From DASUPK01 sp963804595 (lineage in GTDB: Bacteria > Actinomycetota > Thermoleophilia > Solirubrobacterales > 70-9): 64,000 bases of DNA. Numbering within the stretch: the first letter of the stretch is position 1; the number at the start of each line of letters is the position of its first letter. The stretch is from the NCBI GenBank assembly GCA_963804595.1, contig CAWDQZ010000019.1, positions 216,084-280,083 of the forward strand. Reading direction: 5' to 3'. Below the pieces are notes generated by a model. That model made no database searches and had not been told where the DNA came from. It was given only the letters and a program-made list of their open reading frames with translations. Made by a program: the position numbers and the translations under genes. Shown piece by piece: positions 32,443-42,677 of the stretch.

Positions 32443-33021
32443 TCACCAGGCCCTGGGATTGCCCTCCGGGATCCTGTCGATCACCAGCGTCGCGTCCACG
32501 CGCTCAACCGGGTATGGCGTCGTCACGCGGTAGTGCTCGAGCTCGTCTTTCCCCAGCGCGCTGAATCCCAGCTCGACCGCTGACGCATACGTCTCGAGTA
32601 TCACCGCGTCGTCGGGGGGCTCGGGCGCGAAGTGAAAGGGCTTTGCCGTGTAGGTGACGATCCGCGCCGGCGCGTCGTCGCCCTCGATCGAGCCGCTTAC
32701 GTCCACCCGGTCGTAGCGGATCTCGCGGATGTCGAGACGATCGAGCTCCGCCTCGCTGAGCTCGATCACCACGCCGTTGACCGGGCCCGCCGCATCCTCG
32801 CCCTCTTCGACGTTCAGCCCGAGAATCCATTCGGGTCTCCAGCCACCGTCGCACTCGAAGGTCTTCTCGCAGGTCAGGTTGTCGCGGCGCTGGGAGAAGC
32901 GGCGGCGCCAGTCGTGTAGCCGGACCGGGCGCAACTCCCCGGCCGGGCGGCCGAGCGTCATCGAGGCGCTCTCGGGCAGCACCAGCGAGCCGTAGCCGAA
33001 CAGCCCCAGCTGTCCGCTCAT
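32443..33021 (-). CDS. gamma-glutamylcyclotransferase-like protein
   Basis: A 192-residue protein with the GGCT-fold start LFGYGSLVLPESAS and a basic Arg-rich segment. Its ATG overlaps the stop of the helicase gene (ATGA), so it is the last gene of that operon. An enzymatic glutamate is not certain from reading alone, so the name indicates fold. Confidence 0.75.
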   Translation of the reverse strand: MSGQLGLFGYGSLVLPESASMTLGRPAGELRPVRLHDWRRRFSQRRDNLTCEKTFECDGGWRPEWILGLNVEEGEDAAGPVNGVVIELSEAELDRLDIREIRYDRVDVSGSIEGDDAPARIVTYTAKPFHFAPEPPDDAVILETYASAVELGFSALGKDELEHYRVTTPYPVERVDATLVIDRIPEGNPRAW

Positions 33022-36000
33022 GAGCCCTCCAGGAGGGTGAGCTGGGATGCCGGACCGCCGGTCGCCTGCTCCGCTTCCGCAGGCTCGCCGCCGTCGCCCC
33101 GGGCGGGCGGCTCGATCGGCGGATCCGGCTCATCGCGCAGCTGTGCCTCGATGGTCTGGCTGCAGAGTCGCTCGCGGGCGGGACAGTCGGCGCAGAGCGC
33201 CCTGTGCGGGCGGTCGGTGACCTCGAAGCGGCCCGCGGCGAGTCGCTCGAGAACCGCCTCAACACGCCCTCGCGCCGACTCCAGCTCGGCGTCGCCGAAG
33301 CTCTCGCGCACGGGCTCGTCCGGCCGCTCCAGGAAGACGTAGGCGGTCTCGATGGGGGCGCCGCGAGCCGCTGCGGCGAGCGCGTAGAGGTCGCGCTGGA
33401 TCGAGTAGCGCGCCACGGTGCCGGCCGGATCGCGTCCCTGCAGCCGATCGGTCTTGTAGTCCACAACGAGGACCGAGCCGTCGGATCGCTGGGCGAGCAG
33501 GTCGATCGAGCCGCGGATCAGGGTCCCGCCGATGGAGAGCACGAAGGGGACCTCGGGGCTCACGCGTGCATCGGCGATCTGCTCGCGGACAGCGGAGTCG
33601 AGGAAGGCCGCCGTCAGCTCCCGCACCTGTTCGGCCCCCTCGTCCTGTCCGAGTCCCTGCTCGCGCAGCGCAGAGGCGATGCGGTCCCGGTCGGGCGCCC
33701 GCCACCGATTCCGCGCGCTCCACTCGAGCAGCGAATGGACGGCCAGGCCGGGGCCGAAGCGCCGGCGTATCTCCGGGGCGGCGCCGCCATCTCCATCGAC
33801 GGACACGACCTCGGGCTCGCCGATCCCGAGCACCCGCTCGACGTAGAAGCGGTAGCCGCAGTTCTCGAAGGCCGAGAGCGCCGAGTAGGAGAGACCACCG
33901 ATCAGCGCGGGTGGGACATCCGGACGCGCCAGTGGGGGCTCGGCGCCCTCCGCCGGTTCGGTCGATGCGGTCGTCTCGCGCGGTGCGAGCAGCTCGGCTC
34001 CAACACCCGGTCCGGGTTCGATCACCCTGACGCGGAGTCGTCCGGGCGGGTAGCCTTCGCCGGCAGCGGGAATCTCGACGTCCCGCTCCGTCAGGTCCTT
34101 GTCGAGAAGCGATCTGATCAGCTGCAGCGCGATCGGCTTGCGGCCGTCGATTTCCTTCTTCAGGGCATTGGGGCCGTAGGTGCCACTCAGGATCAGCCTG
34201 CGCTTGGCCCTGGTGGCGGCGACGTAGGCGAGGCGCGCCTCCTCCGCCGCATCACGCTCAGTGGCCAGATCGGTGAGCTCCTGGTAGTCGTGTAGGCGCT
34301 CGGCCGGGCGACCGAGCCGCCCCAGCTGGACCCCGACGCGGGCCAGCTCGCCCCCCTCGGGTCCTTCCTCGCCCGGGCGCACTCGCAGAGGCGACCAGCC
34401 GAGTTGCAGTTTCCGGCCGAGGTCCGCGACGGCGACCACCTCGAACTCGAGCCCCTTGGCTCCGTGCACCGTCATCACGCGAACCCCGGCATGTCCCTCG
34501 GCGCGCGTCGCCGCCTCGGCCTCGCGGTCGCGGCTCGCCGCGCGGGAGTCGAGGTACTCGAGGAAGCCGCCGAGGTGAGGACCTTCGCTGGCCTCGTACT
34601 CGCGTGCCAACCGCATCAGCTTGCGCACATTCGCCCAGCGCTCCTTCCCGTCGTTTCGGCCGAGAGTCGCCAGGTCGTAGTCGAAGGTCGATGCCGTCCT
34701 CTCGATCAGAGTCTCCAGACCGCCTTCGGTCGAGCGCGCACGGAGCTCCGTGAGGACGCCGGCGAAGCGATCCAGCCGAGCGAGCTCCTCAGGCGGAATC
34801 AGCGCGGCGGACTCCGCGTTCCCCCTGCTTGTCGTTCCGCTCTCGACCAGGTCGCGGACGAGCGGCCAGATGTGGTCCGGGCGCTCGCGGCCCTCCTCGT
34901 TCTTCCAGGTCGCCGCCCGTCGCAGCAGCCAGAGGGTGTCGGGGAGAACACCGCAGGCGGGGGATGCGAGTGCCCCGAAGAGGGCCTCGTCGTCGAGCGG
35001 ATTGGCGATCACCGAGAGGAGACAGCGCATGTCGTCGATCTGCTGCTGGGACCAGAAGCCGCGGCCGCCGACGACGTAGGGGTCGAGGCCGGCATCTCTG
35101 AGGGCGCGCTCGACCGCCGCCACGTGCGTGAACGCCCTCATCAGAACGACGATCGTGGACGGATCCACCCCCTCGTCGTCGACCAGCTCCCTGAGACGAG
35201 CGGCGAGGGTGCGCGCCTCGGCGACCTTCGACCCCGAGCTCGGGTCATCGGGTAGGCGGGGCAGCCTCGTCTCCTCAGCCTCCCACCCCTTGCGGTCATC
35301 GGCCGTGAGCAGGAGCTCGACGGCGGGGCGGGCCCCCGCCTCTTGCCCGACGAATGCCGTGAGCGGCTCGAAGCCCGCGAGCAGGTCACGGCCGATCGCG
35401 TTCGTGGCCGCCACGAGCTCGGGCGCCGCGCGGAAGTTCCCCGTCAGCGGCAGCGCCTCCCCGTTGGGCTCCTCGCCTTCCGCGAACCGGCGGTGTTCGC
35501 GCCTGTAGACCTCCACGTCAGCATGGCGAAAGCCGTAGATGGACTGGAACTCGTCACCGACGAGGAAGAGCCGGGTCGCCGGGCCGCGCAGCTGCTCGAT
35601 CAGGCGCAGCTGCAGCGCGTTCGTGTCCTGGAACTCGTCGACCATCAGGTGGTCGAACTGGTCGCGGTAGCGGTCGCGAAGGGCGGGCGAGCCGCTGAGC
35701 AGTTCGACCGCCTTCAGCTGCAGGTCCTCGAAGTCCAGGGCGGCCCGGTCCTCCTTGAGCCGCTCGTAGCGTGCGCCGAACCGGGCGACGAGCTCGCGCA
35801 GCTGCTCGTAGGCCGGGGAAAGGACGTGTCCCGCCACCGCCGCCTGGGCACGCCTGAGCGCCTTGGAGTAGCGCTCACAGGCTTCCCCCGTGAACGCCCT
35901 CGCGCCCGACCTGACCTCCAGGCCGCGCAGGGACTCGAGCAGGTCGTCGTCGGGCGGCAGTGAGGGATCCAGCCCCATCGCCGCTGCGATCCTCGCCCGG

Positions 36001-36671
36001 CTTTCGAGGGACCTGCCGCTCGCCTCCGCACTCTCGGCGTGGGCTTCGGTGGCCGCCTCGACCAGCGCTCCGATCACCGCGCGGGTGTCCGGCGGCGCAA
36101 GCTCCGGCAGCGCGGGGCTGGGATCGCCGTGGCTGCGCAGCTCGTCGTAGGCCCCGCGGGTCATCTCGAGCAGCGTGCGGCGGCGGTTGGCGGCGGCGAG
36201 CTCGAGTGCCTCGGGCTCGCCGGACTCCACCATCTCTGCGAGGGCGGAATCGAAGCCGCGGACCGCGAGCCGCTCGGCCTCCGCCTCGTCGACTATCCGG
36301 AAGCGCGGGTCGATGCCGGCGGCCGCGGGGTGGGAGGCGAGCAGCCGGCGGCAGAACCCGTGGATCGTCGAGATCCAGGCGCGGTCCGTCGCCTCTAGCG
36401 CCTCCCTGAGGGCGTCGGCCCGCTCGCCGTCGGCCCCCTGGAGGCGATTCGAGAGCTCGTCCCGGATCCGCCGCCTCAGCTGGTCGGCGGCGCGCTCGGT
36501 GAAGGTGAAGGCGAGGATGCGCTCGACGCCCCCCTCGGGATCGAGCGCGGCCGCACAGAACCGATCGACGAGCACGCTCGTCTTGCCGGTGCCGGCTCCG
36601 GCGCGCAGGAAGATGTCGCGATCGCGCCCGTCGACCGCGGCGGCCTGCTGCGCGGTGCGCTCGACCCTCAC
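33018..36671 (-). CDS. UvrD/RecB-type helicase-nuclease subunit (AddA/AdnB-like)
   Basis: A 1217-residue superfamily I helicase for double-strand-break end processing. The P-loop AGAGTGKTS is at about 24-32, followed by AFTFTERAA, DEFQDTN and VGDEFQSIYGFR. The C-terminal RecB-type nuclease has GSIDLLAQ and VVDYKTDR. Four cysteines (one in FENCGYRF, three in CADCPARERLC) are placed as in Fe-S AddAB-type nucleases. The GTG start overlaps the upstream gene's stop (GTGA), so the two subunits are coupled. Confidence 0.9.
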   Translation of the reverse strand: MRVERTAQQAAAVDGRDRDIFLRAGAGTGKTSVLVDRFCAAALDPEGGVERILAFTFTERAADQLRRRIRDELSNRLQGADGERADALREALEATDRAWISTIHGFCRRLLASHPAAAGIDPRFRIVDEAEAERLAVRGFDSALAEMVESGEPEALELAAANRRRTLLEMTRGAYDELRSHGDPSPALPELAPPDTRAVIGALVEAATEAHAESAEASGRSLESRARIAAAMGLDPSLPPDDDLLESLRGLEVRSGARAFTGEACERYSKALRRAQAAVAGHVLSPAYEQLRELVARFGARYERLKEDRAALDFEDLQLKAVELLSGSPALRDRYRDQFDHLMVDEFQDTNALQLRLIEQLRGPATRLFLVGDEFQSIYGFRHADVEVYRREHRRFAEGEEPNGEALPLTGNFRAAPELVAATNAIGRDLLAGFEPLTAFVGQEAGARPAVELLLTADDRKGWEAEETRLPRLPDDPSSGSKVAEARTLAARLRELVDDEGVDPSTIVVLMRAFTHVAAVERALRDAGLDPYVVGGRGFWSQQQIDDMRCLLSVIANPLDDEALFGALASPACGVLPDTLWLLRRAATWKNEEGRERPDHIWPLVRDLVESGTTSRGNAESAALIPPEELARLDRFAGVLTELRARSTEGGLETLIERTASTFDYDLATLGRNDGKERWANVRKLMRLAREYEASEGPHLGGFLEYLDSRAASRDREAEAATRAEGHAGVRVMTVHGAKGLEFEVVAVADLGRKLQLGWSPLRVRPGEEGPEGGELARVGVQLGRLGRPAERLHDYQELTDLATERDAAEEARLAYVAATRAKRRLILSGTYGPNALKKEIDGRKPIALQLIRSLLDKDLTERDVEIPAAGEGYPPGRLRVRVIEPGPGVGAELLAPRETTASTEPAEGAEPPLARPDVPPALIGGLSYSALSAFENCGYRFYVERVLGIGEPEVVSVDGDGGAAPEIRRRFGPGLAVHSLLEWSARNRWRAPDRDRIASALREQGLGQDEGAEQVRELTAAFLDSAVREQIADARVSPEVPFVLSIGGTLIRGSIDLLAQRSDGSVLVVDYKTDRLQGRDPAGTVARYSIQRDLYALAAAARGAPIETAYVFLERPDEPVRESFGDAELESARGRVEAVLERLAAGRFEVTDRPHRALCADCPARERLCSQTIEAQLRDEPDPPIEPPARGDGGEPAEAEQATGGPASQLTLLEGS

Positions 36672-39619
36672 TCCTCCTCAGCCTCCTCGGACCACGGCTC
36701 CTCCTCGGGGAGTCCACGCTCGCGTCGGCAGATGGGCTGAAAGGCGCAGTACTCGGGGCAGCTGCCACCCAGCGGGTCGCGGACCACCTTCCCCTGGTGG
36801 ACGGACTCGATGATCTCCTCCGCCTTCTGTCGTGCCTCTGTCAGCGCGCCCTCGAACGCCTCGTCGTCGAGATGATCCTTCGGGCGGGGGTCGAGCCCGG
36901 CGAGCTCCTCGGCGAGCTCCTTCCGCAGCAGACCCTTCGGAATGCGGTCGCCGGTGCCGCCGAGCGGCCGGTAGAGGCCGCCCGCGAGGTCGTGCCCCCA
37001 GAGCTCCCGCGCGGCGAGCATGTAGAGCTGGAGCTGGAGCTTTCCCCTCTTCTCGAGCATCCCGGCGCCGCCGTCGACCTTGCCGCCGGACTTGTAGTCC
37101 TGAACGAGTGCCTCGCCGTGCGGCCCGAGGTCGATGCGGTCGATCTGGCCGTGCACGCCGCCCTCACCGAGCTGGAGGGGGCCCTTCTCGGACTCGTCGA
37201 AGCCGAAGGCCGCCTCGGTGTGTGCGGGAACGAAGGCGGTGGCGGTGGCCGCCTCGTCCGCCAGGAAGGCCAGGACCAGGCCCTCGATCCGGCGGAGCGC
37301 GGCTGCGGTATCGGCGACCTCCGGCGGCAGGCGCCTGGCTCCCACTTCGCCGACCAGCTCGCGCGCACGGGTGCGCCAGGCCTCCAGCGAGTCCCGGGTC
37401 GGGCGCGGCTCGGGACCGGGTGGGTCCTCATAGAGGGACTCGAGCACCTTGTGGGCGATCGATCCGCTGGTCAGAGGCTCGTCCTCCGGCCCAATCCGCT
37501 GAGGGTTGAGCTCGTGCCGGATGAACCAGCGATAGGGACAGAGCGCGTACTCCTCGAGCGTCGAGGGCCCGAACAGCTTGATCTCACGCATTCGGGCCTT
37601 GACCGGTTCGAGCCGGAGCGGTCCGGGGCGCAGGCGGCCGTTTCCCGTCCGCGGCCCGACCGCTGCCGTCGCTCTGGCAAGCTCGCGCCGGCTCGGGGCT
37701 GAGCCCGCGTCGAACACCGGCTCGGCGAGACCGCGGCCTCCGGCCTCCGCGACGATCGCCTCGTCCCGTTCCTCGAGTTCCTCCGGTAGCTCCGGGTAGA
37801 GCAGCTCGCGAACTTCATCGACGTACGGCGAGCGGGAGGTCGCACCGCCCTCGTCGTCGGCGCTTCGCCAGGAGAGCCAGAGTCGCTGCTTCGGCCGTGA
37901 CAGGCAGACCGTGAAGAGGTAGCGATCCTCGACCTCGGCCTTCTTGCGCTCGGGAAGGCCCAGTGCCCGACGCGAGTCGTCGGAGAGCAGCGGCCCGCCG
38001 GTGTCACGGCGCGGGAAGTCGCCGTCCTGCATCGAACAGACGAACATCTGCGCGACCCGCCGGGCCCGGGCCCGGTAGGGGCTCATCACGCGGACCCGGC
38101 CCTCGGTCGGCCCCCGCCACATCGGCACGTCGAGCTCGGCGACGGCCGCGATCACGTCCTGGGGGGAGTGGGGGAGGCCGAGTTCGGCCAGCTCGGCGAG
38201 GGCCCTCTCGATCTCCGCGCCGGCCCGGAGCTCGAGCGCCCGGTCCTCCCCCGCGACGGCACCCTGGCGACGCAGAGCCGCCTCGGCGATCCAGCGAGCC
38301 TGCCTGCCGGCTTCCCGCAGTAGTGCCGCCCCGGATCCGGCCTCTCGGAGCTTGGCGACCTCACGGAGCTCGCCGTCGCCGTTCTCAGCGCCGCGCCACT
38401 CGGTCAGCGCCTCGTCCGTCGTCCGTCGACGCCTGCGCAGCACCCTTCGCTCGAACCAGTCGACCATCGACGGCGGCGCGACGCCGGGAGTGCGCAGGTA
38501 GGCGAGCAGGTCCGCCGCGCCGCCCCCTCCGACGGCCGCCCGGAGGAGCGCGACCAGGCCGGCGCCCGTGCCGGTCCGGGTGGCTGCGAGATCGGCCTGC
38601 ACCGCCGCGGGGATGCCGAACCGGGTCAGGACGCGCCGGTAGAGCGGGCCCGCCGCGCGGGGGTCGCGAAGCACGATCGCGATCTCTCCAGGCGGGACGC
38701 CGTCCGAGAGCAGGCGAGCCACCTCGGCGCCGACGGCCTCCACCTCGGCCAGCTCACCGGCGGATGCGAGCAGGGCGACTCCGCCGTCGTTCTCGATCGA
38801 TTCGTCGTCGGTCGGCTGGCCGAAGCGGCGCTCGAGGGCGAACAGCGTCGAGCTCTGCGTGAAGCGGGGCTCGGCGGGCAGGCGGTCGATCGTGACCCCC
38901 TGCAGATCGCGGAGCTCGGCGAAGAGGGCGCCACGAGCCAGGGTGAGCGACTCGCGGTCCTCCCAGGGAAGCGCGACGGTCACCTCCGTGCTCGCCGCCA
39001 GCTCGCGCACGAGCTCGAGCTGCTCCTGGGTCAGGTCGTCGAATCCGTAGAGGAAGACGGGCCGTGCGGCCCAGGCGTCTCGGCGTTCGCGGAGGGCCGC
39101 CGTCGCGGCGGCGGCGAGGGAATGGTCGTCGTGAAGGCCGAGCTCATCCCGAACGCGCAGGTAGGACTCATACAGCGAGGCGATCTCGAGCTCGTAAAGC
39201 CCCGCCTCCGCGGCGCGCTGCAGCAGATCCACCGGATCGACGAGCGCCGCCTGCAGCTCGGAGACGAGCTCCTCCAGCGCGGTCGGGAATCCCGGCCGGC
39301 GGGATGACGCCGCCAGAAGCGCGAGCTCCGCCCGCGAAGCCGCCTCGCGGGCGAGGCGTATCCGCTGCGTCCGGCTGACCGCCGGACCGGCGGGCGCGTC
39401 CGTGGCGCGTGCGACCAGCCCGAAGAGCTGGTCGAAGGTGCCCACGGTCGCGCCGATGACGACGCCACCCTCGCGGGTGAGTTCCTCCTCGAAGCGCTCC
39501 ACGTCGTCGACCGTGGGGACCACGAGGACCGGATCCCTCGCGGTCGCCGCCCTGAACGCGTCGAGTGTCCTACCGGTTCGCCCCGAGTTCGGGGGCCCGA
39601 CTATCAGCCTCACGCCCAT
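36668..39619 (-). CDS. AddB-like helicase/exonuclease subunit
   Basis: A 983-residue partner of the downstream helicase. The Walker A position reads GPPNSGRT, with Arg in place of the catalytic Lys, so this subunit may not hydrolyse ATP. The C-terminal nuclease has DRIDLGPHGEALVQDYKSG, and Fe-S cysteines lie in EEYALCPYRWF and CPEYCAFQPIC. The start is taken at the ATG just before GVRLIVGPP; another ATG four codons upstream is equally possible. It is the first gene of an operon with the helicase and the GGCT-like gene. Confidence 0.85.
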   Translation of the reverse strand: MGVRLIVGPPNSGRTGRTLDAFRAATARDPVLVVPTVDDVERFEEELTREGGVVIGATVGTFDQLFGLVARATDAPAGPAVSRTQRIRLAREAASRAELALLAASSRRPGFPTALEELVSELQAALVDPVDLLQRAAEAGLYELEIASLYESYLRVRDELGLHDDHSLAAAATAALRERRDAWAARPVFLYGFDDLTQEQLELVRELAASTEVTVALPWEDRESLTLARGALFAELRDLQGVTIDRLPAEPRFTQSSTLFALERRFGQPTDDESIENDGGVALLASAGELAEVEAVGAEVARLLSDGVPPGEIAIVLRDPRAAGPLYRRVLTRFGIPAAVQADLAATRTGTGAGLVALLRAAVGGGGAADLLAYLRTPGVAPPSMVDWFERRVLRRRRRTTDEALTEWRGAENGDGELREVAKLREAGSGAALLREAGRQARWIAEAALRRQGAVAGEDRALELRAGAEIERALAELAELGLPHSPQDVIAAVAELDVPMWRGPTEGRVRVMSPYRARARRVAQMFVCSMQDGDFPRRDTGGPLLSDDSRRALGLPERKKAEVEDRYLFTVCLSRPKQRLWLSWRSADDEGGATSRSPYVDEVRELLYPELPEELEERDEAIVAEAGGRGLAEPVFDAGSAPSRRELARATAAVGPRTGNGRLRPGPLRLEPVKARMREIKLFGPSTLEEYALCPYRWFIRHELNPQRIGPEDEPLTSGSIAHKVLESLYEDPPGPEPRPTRDSLEAWRTRARELVGEVGARRLPPEVADTAAALRRIEGLVLAFLADEAATATAFVPAHTEAAFGFDESEKGPLQLGEGGVHGQIDRIDLGPHGEALVQDYKSGGKVDGGAGMLEKRGKLQLQLYMLAARELWGHDLAGGLYRPLGGTGDRIPKGLLRKELAEELAGLDPRPKDHLDDEAFEGALTEARQKAEEIIESVHQGKVVRDPLGGSCPEYCAFQPICRRERGLPEEEPWSEEAEEE

Positions 39620-39791
39620 GCGACCCAGCATAGGTAGGAAGTCGGCGCCCGCCCAAGGGCCCTGACACGCCTCTTTTCGCTTGTTTTCGCGCATAACGCG
39701 CGGAAACCAGAGACGGGTTTTTTCCGCCGGGGGCGAGTCTAAGTTGGCCCCAGATCAGACGTTCGAAGGCGAGACGGAAGGCAGCATCGAA

Positions 39792-40247
39792 ATGACCCTT
39801 TGCTTCGTAGACCCAGCCGACGCCATCAGGGCGATCGCCGACTCCGTCGGCCGAGAGGCCCGCCGCCAGCTCCTCGGCGAGGCGGTGCGCGCCTGGGTGG
39901 ACGAGATCCCGGACGAGGAGCTCCAGGAGCACTACGCGAAGGCGATCTCCGAGCTCGACGAGCACGACATCTCGATGCTGGCTGCCTGGCACGGCTCGAT
40001 GGAGGTCGGCCAGCCGGTCCCGAACCGTGACTTCCTGATGGGCGCGTTCCAGTCGCTGGGCGACAATCGCCGCGAGGCCCTCAAGCTCGCCGCCGGCTTC
40101 CGCGGCGAGGAGGCCTTCGAGGAGGGCATCTCCGAGGAGCGCGCGCTCGATTTGGTCCTCGAGTGGCTCTCGCAGCCCCGGTTGATGGAGCTCTGCCGCG
40201 AGGCGATGGAGCTCTACATGTGGGATCGCGGCGGCAGCGACAACTAG
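39792..40247 (+). CDS. conserved acidic helical protein, unknown
   Basis: A 151-residue acidic, helical protein (MTLCFVDPADAIRAIADSVG at the start) ending in MELYMWDRGGSDN. The family is not recognised. It is divergent from the AddB-like gene and its stop overlaps the converging LppX-like gene by 4 bp. The upstream space (39620-39791) holds no clear promoter hexamers. Confidence 0.65.
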   Translation: MTLCFVDPADAIRAIADSVGREARRQLLGEAVRAWVDEIPDEELQEHYAKAISELDEHDISMLAAWHGSMEVGQPVPNRDFLMGAFQSLGDNRREALKLAAGFRGEEAFEEGISEERALDLVLEWLSQPRLMELCREAMELYMWDRGGSDN

Positions 40248-41230
40248 GTCGCGCCGGGCTCGCTCAGCATCTGGTCCAGCATCGACGTCGCGTCGAACAC
40301 CGCCGATTGCGGCGGGACGTCGATCAGCGGACGGATGCCGTAGTCCGAGAAGTCCACCGTCATCGTGAAGTTGCCCGCCGCCCCCATGCCCAGGGTGGCG
40401 ACCATCCGGCGCAGCAGCCCGTCACCGTCGATCCAGACGTCCACGGTCTCGGTGGCGCCGAGCTGATCGAGGCTCTGCTGGAGAAGATCCGCCGCCTCAC
40501 CCGATTGGTCGCGCACCTCGTCCAGCGCCTTCTGCATGTCGATCGTCGCGGTGTAGTGGGTCGTCTCGACGCCGTCGACGGGCTCGCGACCCACCGTTTT
40601 CACGTCGTTCGTCTCGGACTCGAGCTGGTCCAGCTGACCTCTGGGATTCGCCGACATGCCTCCGCCGAGTCCTCCGGATCCGGCCCACGGATCACCGAAG
40701 AGCGACTCGGCGCGAAAGAGCAGCCAGGGCTTGCCGGCGCCGAGGCTCTGCGCGATCTCCGGCATGCGGACGTAGACGTTCGCGCCATCCACCACCTCGG
40801 TCATCGTGAACTGCCGTCCCTGGGTCGGATCGCTTCCCCTGAGCTCGAGCCAGGCCCGCTCGGTCTCACCGTTCATCACGCCGCTGCCGGTGATCATTCC
40901 GCCCGCCGAGCCCGAGACCGACATCTGGAAGGTCATGCGGACGCCGGGGACCTTGCTGGTCGCCTCCGCGGCGGCCGCGATGGGGTTCTGCCCGCCCCGG
41001 TTGAGCAGTCCCGGTACGACCAGCAGCGCGACCACCACCACGATCGCTCCGACCACGAGGAGCAGCTTGTCCCACGCGGGATCCGACCTGTGCTCCGGCG
41101 TGGGGTCTGGGCGAGTAGCGGCAGCCACCGCCGGTGCCGTCGGGTCTCCGACCCACCTTCGCGAGACCGTGGGCGGCTCAGCGTCGGGCGACTGCGACTG
41201 CGCAGGGGTGCTCCCGTGGCGCTCGTACAC
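40244..41230 (-). CDS. membrane-anchored LppX/LolA-like protein
   Basis: A 328-residue protein with a proline-rich cytoplasmic tail (1-52), one helix (about 54-73) and an extracytoplasmic beta-rich domain. The repeated VDGxxVYVRMP, VDGVETTHYT and VDVWIDGDGLLRR phrases are typical of LppX/LprAFG- or LolA-type lipid carriers. It has no lipobox, so it is anchored by the helix. GTG start. Confidence 0.75.
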   Translation of the reverse strand: MYERHGSTPAQSQSPDAEPPTVSRRWVGDPTAPAVAAATRPDPTPEHRSDPAWDKLLLVVGAIVVVVALLVVPGLLNRGGQNPIAAAAEATSKVPGVRMTFQMSVSGSAGGMITGSGVMNGETERAWLELRGSDPTQGRQFTMTEVVDGANVYVRMPEIAQSLGAGKPWLLFRAESLFGDPWAGSGGLGGGMSANPRGQLDQLESETNDVKTVGREPVDGVETTHYTATIDMQKALDEVRDQSGEAADLLQQSLDQLGATETVDVWIDGDGLLRRMVATLGMGAAGNFTMTVDFSDYGIRPLIDVPPQSAVFDATSMLDQMLSEPGAT

Positions 41231-41313
41231 GTCTCAAGGATCGACCCGACCGTGCGCTCGACTGAGCCCTCGGCCGACTCTGGACGACTGGACCGTGGGC
41301 CAAATCGGGTAGG

Positions 41314-41961
41314 TCAGAGGCCGAGCGCGCCGCGGATCTCGCCGATCGCCTGGTCATTGGCGCGGTAGTGCACCGCGGACATGCCGAGTTCCCGGGCGGC
41401 GTCGCAGTTGACCTCGGTGTCGTCGATGAACAGGCACTCCACGGGGGCGGGCGCCCCCATGCGCTCCAGGGTGAGGTCGTAGATCTCCCGGTCCGGCTTG
41501 CGCATCCCGACGAATCCGGAGTCGACGACCACCTCGAAGATCTCGTCCACGGGGAGCATCGTCCGCCACAGCGGCTCCCATTCCCTGACGTTGTTGGTCA
41601 GCAGCCCCATCTGGTGGCCGCTTCCTTTCGCCTCGCGCATCAGGTCGATCATCGGCTCGTTGGGATGGAGGGCGTCGAAGTAGATCTCCCGGAAGCGGTG
41701 GAGCTCCGGGCGGTGTCCCAGCACGGGCTCGAGGCGGTCTCCGAGCGTGCGCAGGAAGTCGGTCTCGCTGATCCGCCCCGTCTCCAGCTCGAAGAGCGGG
41801 TGGCGGCCCTCCTCCTCCTGGACTGCGGCCATCGCCTTGGCTAGCTCCTCGAATGGGACTCCGGTCTGATCCTGAACGGCGGCGAAGGACTGGATCAGCG
41901 GCGTCGTCAGGACGCCGCCGAAGTCCGAGATGACGGTCGTGATCCGGCCTTGGCCGCTCAT
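41314..41961 (-). CDS. HAD-superfamily hydrolase
   Basis: A 215-residue HAD subfamily IA protein: motif I ISDFGGVLTTP, motif II LLTNN, the Lys in RKPDREIYDLTLERMG, and motif IV FIDDTEVNC. The second motif I aspartate is a glycine, as in epoxide-hydrolase-N-domain-like phosphatases. Substrate unknown. It is coupled (4-bp overlap) with the upstream gene. Confidence 0.85.
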   Translation of the reverse strand: MSGQGRITTVISDFGGVLTTPLIQSFAAVQDQTGVPFEELAKAMAAVQEEEGRHPLFELETGRISETDFLRTLGDRLEPVLGHRPELHRFREIYFDALHPNEPMIDLMREAKGSGHQMGLLTNNVREWEPLWRTMLPVDEIFEVVVDSGFVGMRKPDREIYDLTLERMGAPAPVECLFIDDTEVNCDAARELGMSAVHYRANDQAIGEIRGALGL

Positions 41962-42677
41962 GCCCGCCAGAGCAGATAACTCCCGATCCCCTCGCTGCCG
42001 TCCGAGTGGCAGTCGAAGAGGCCGGCCCAGGTGTTGCCCACGTGTGCGCCGCCGAGCGAGGAGGCCGACACCCTGGTTGCCGCCGCCCGGCTCGCCCGTT
42101 CAGCCTCCTCGGGCCAGAGCTCGAGGCCGAAGCGGGTCGGGTCCCCGTCCGCGCCGTACTGCGTGGAGATGAACGAGTCCTCGAATGGACTCTCGTCCTC
42201 ACCCCGGATCAGCCAGGCGCCGTTCCGCTCGCCGCCGTGCTCCGCGCCTGGCTCGCCGCGGGACTGGCCGACCAGCAGTGACTCCTCACCCGCGTCGATC
42301 GCCAGATGACGGAACGTCCCGGCGCCCTCGACGGGATTCGAGCTCCAGCGGCTGATCTGGCCGGGACATCGGACCGCCGCGGCGCCGCCCTTCGGGCTCA
42401 CGTCGGCGACGCAGACGATCGCCGTGAGGCCCGAGCCGTGATCGAGGGCCAGCTCCGTGGTCCGCGGGCTGAGGGTCGCGTCGACGGTCGTGCCGCCCGC
42501 GGTGATCTCGAGGGTGAGGGCGTCGCCTCCCTCCTCGAGCGCGAAGCTCGCCGGCCGGGCCTCGCCCTCATCCAGAAGCAGTGCCCCCGGCTCGCCGAAG
42601 TCCCAGGCCAGTCCGCTCAGCCCGGCGGCCGTATCGCCGAAGCCGCAGACGAAGAAATCCCGGACCACGTCGTTCAT
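41958..42677 (-). CDS. hypothetical protein
   Basis: A 239-residue soluble beta-rich protein starting MNDVVRDFFVCGFGD. It sits between, and overlaps by 4 bp, both the HAD hydrolase and fxsA genes, so the three form one operon. I recognise no domain. Confidence 0.7.
   Translation of the reverse strand: MNDVVRDFFVCGFGDTAAGLSGLAWDFGEPGALLLDEGEARPASFALEEGGDALTLEITAGGTTVDATLSPRTTELALDHGSGLTAIVCVADVSPKGGAAAVRCPGQISRWSSNPVEGAGTFRHLAIDAGEESLLVGQSRGEPGAEHGGERNGAWLIRGEDESPFEDSFISTQYGADGDPTRFGLELWPEEAERASRAAATRVSASSLGGAHVGNTWAGLFDCHSDGSEGIGSYLLWRA

Noticed and set aside
41314..41961. HAD protein as an inactive enzyme because motif I is DFGGV
   Set aside because: The same DFGGV form is usual in epoxide-hydrolase-N-domain-like HAD proteins, so it is not a sign of decay.
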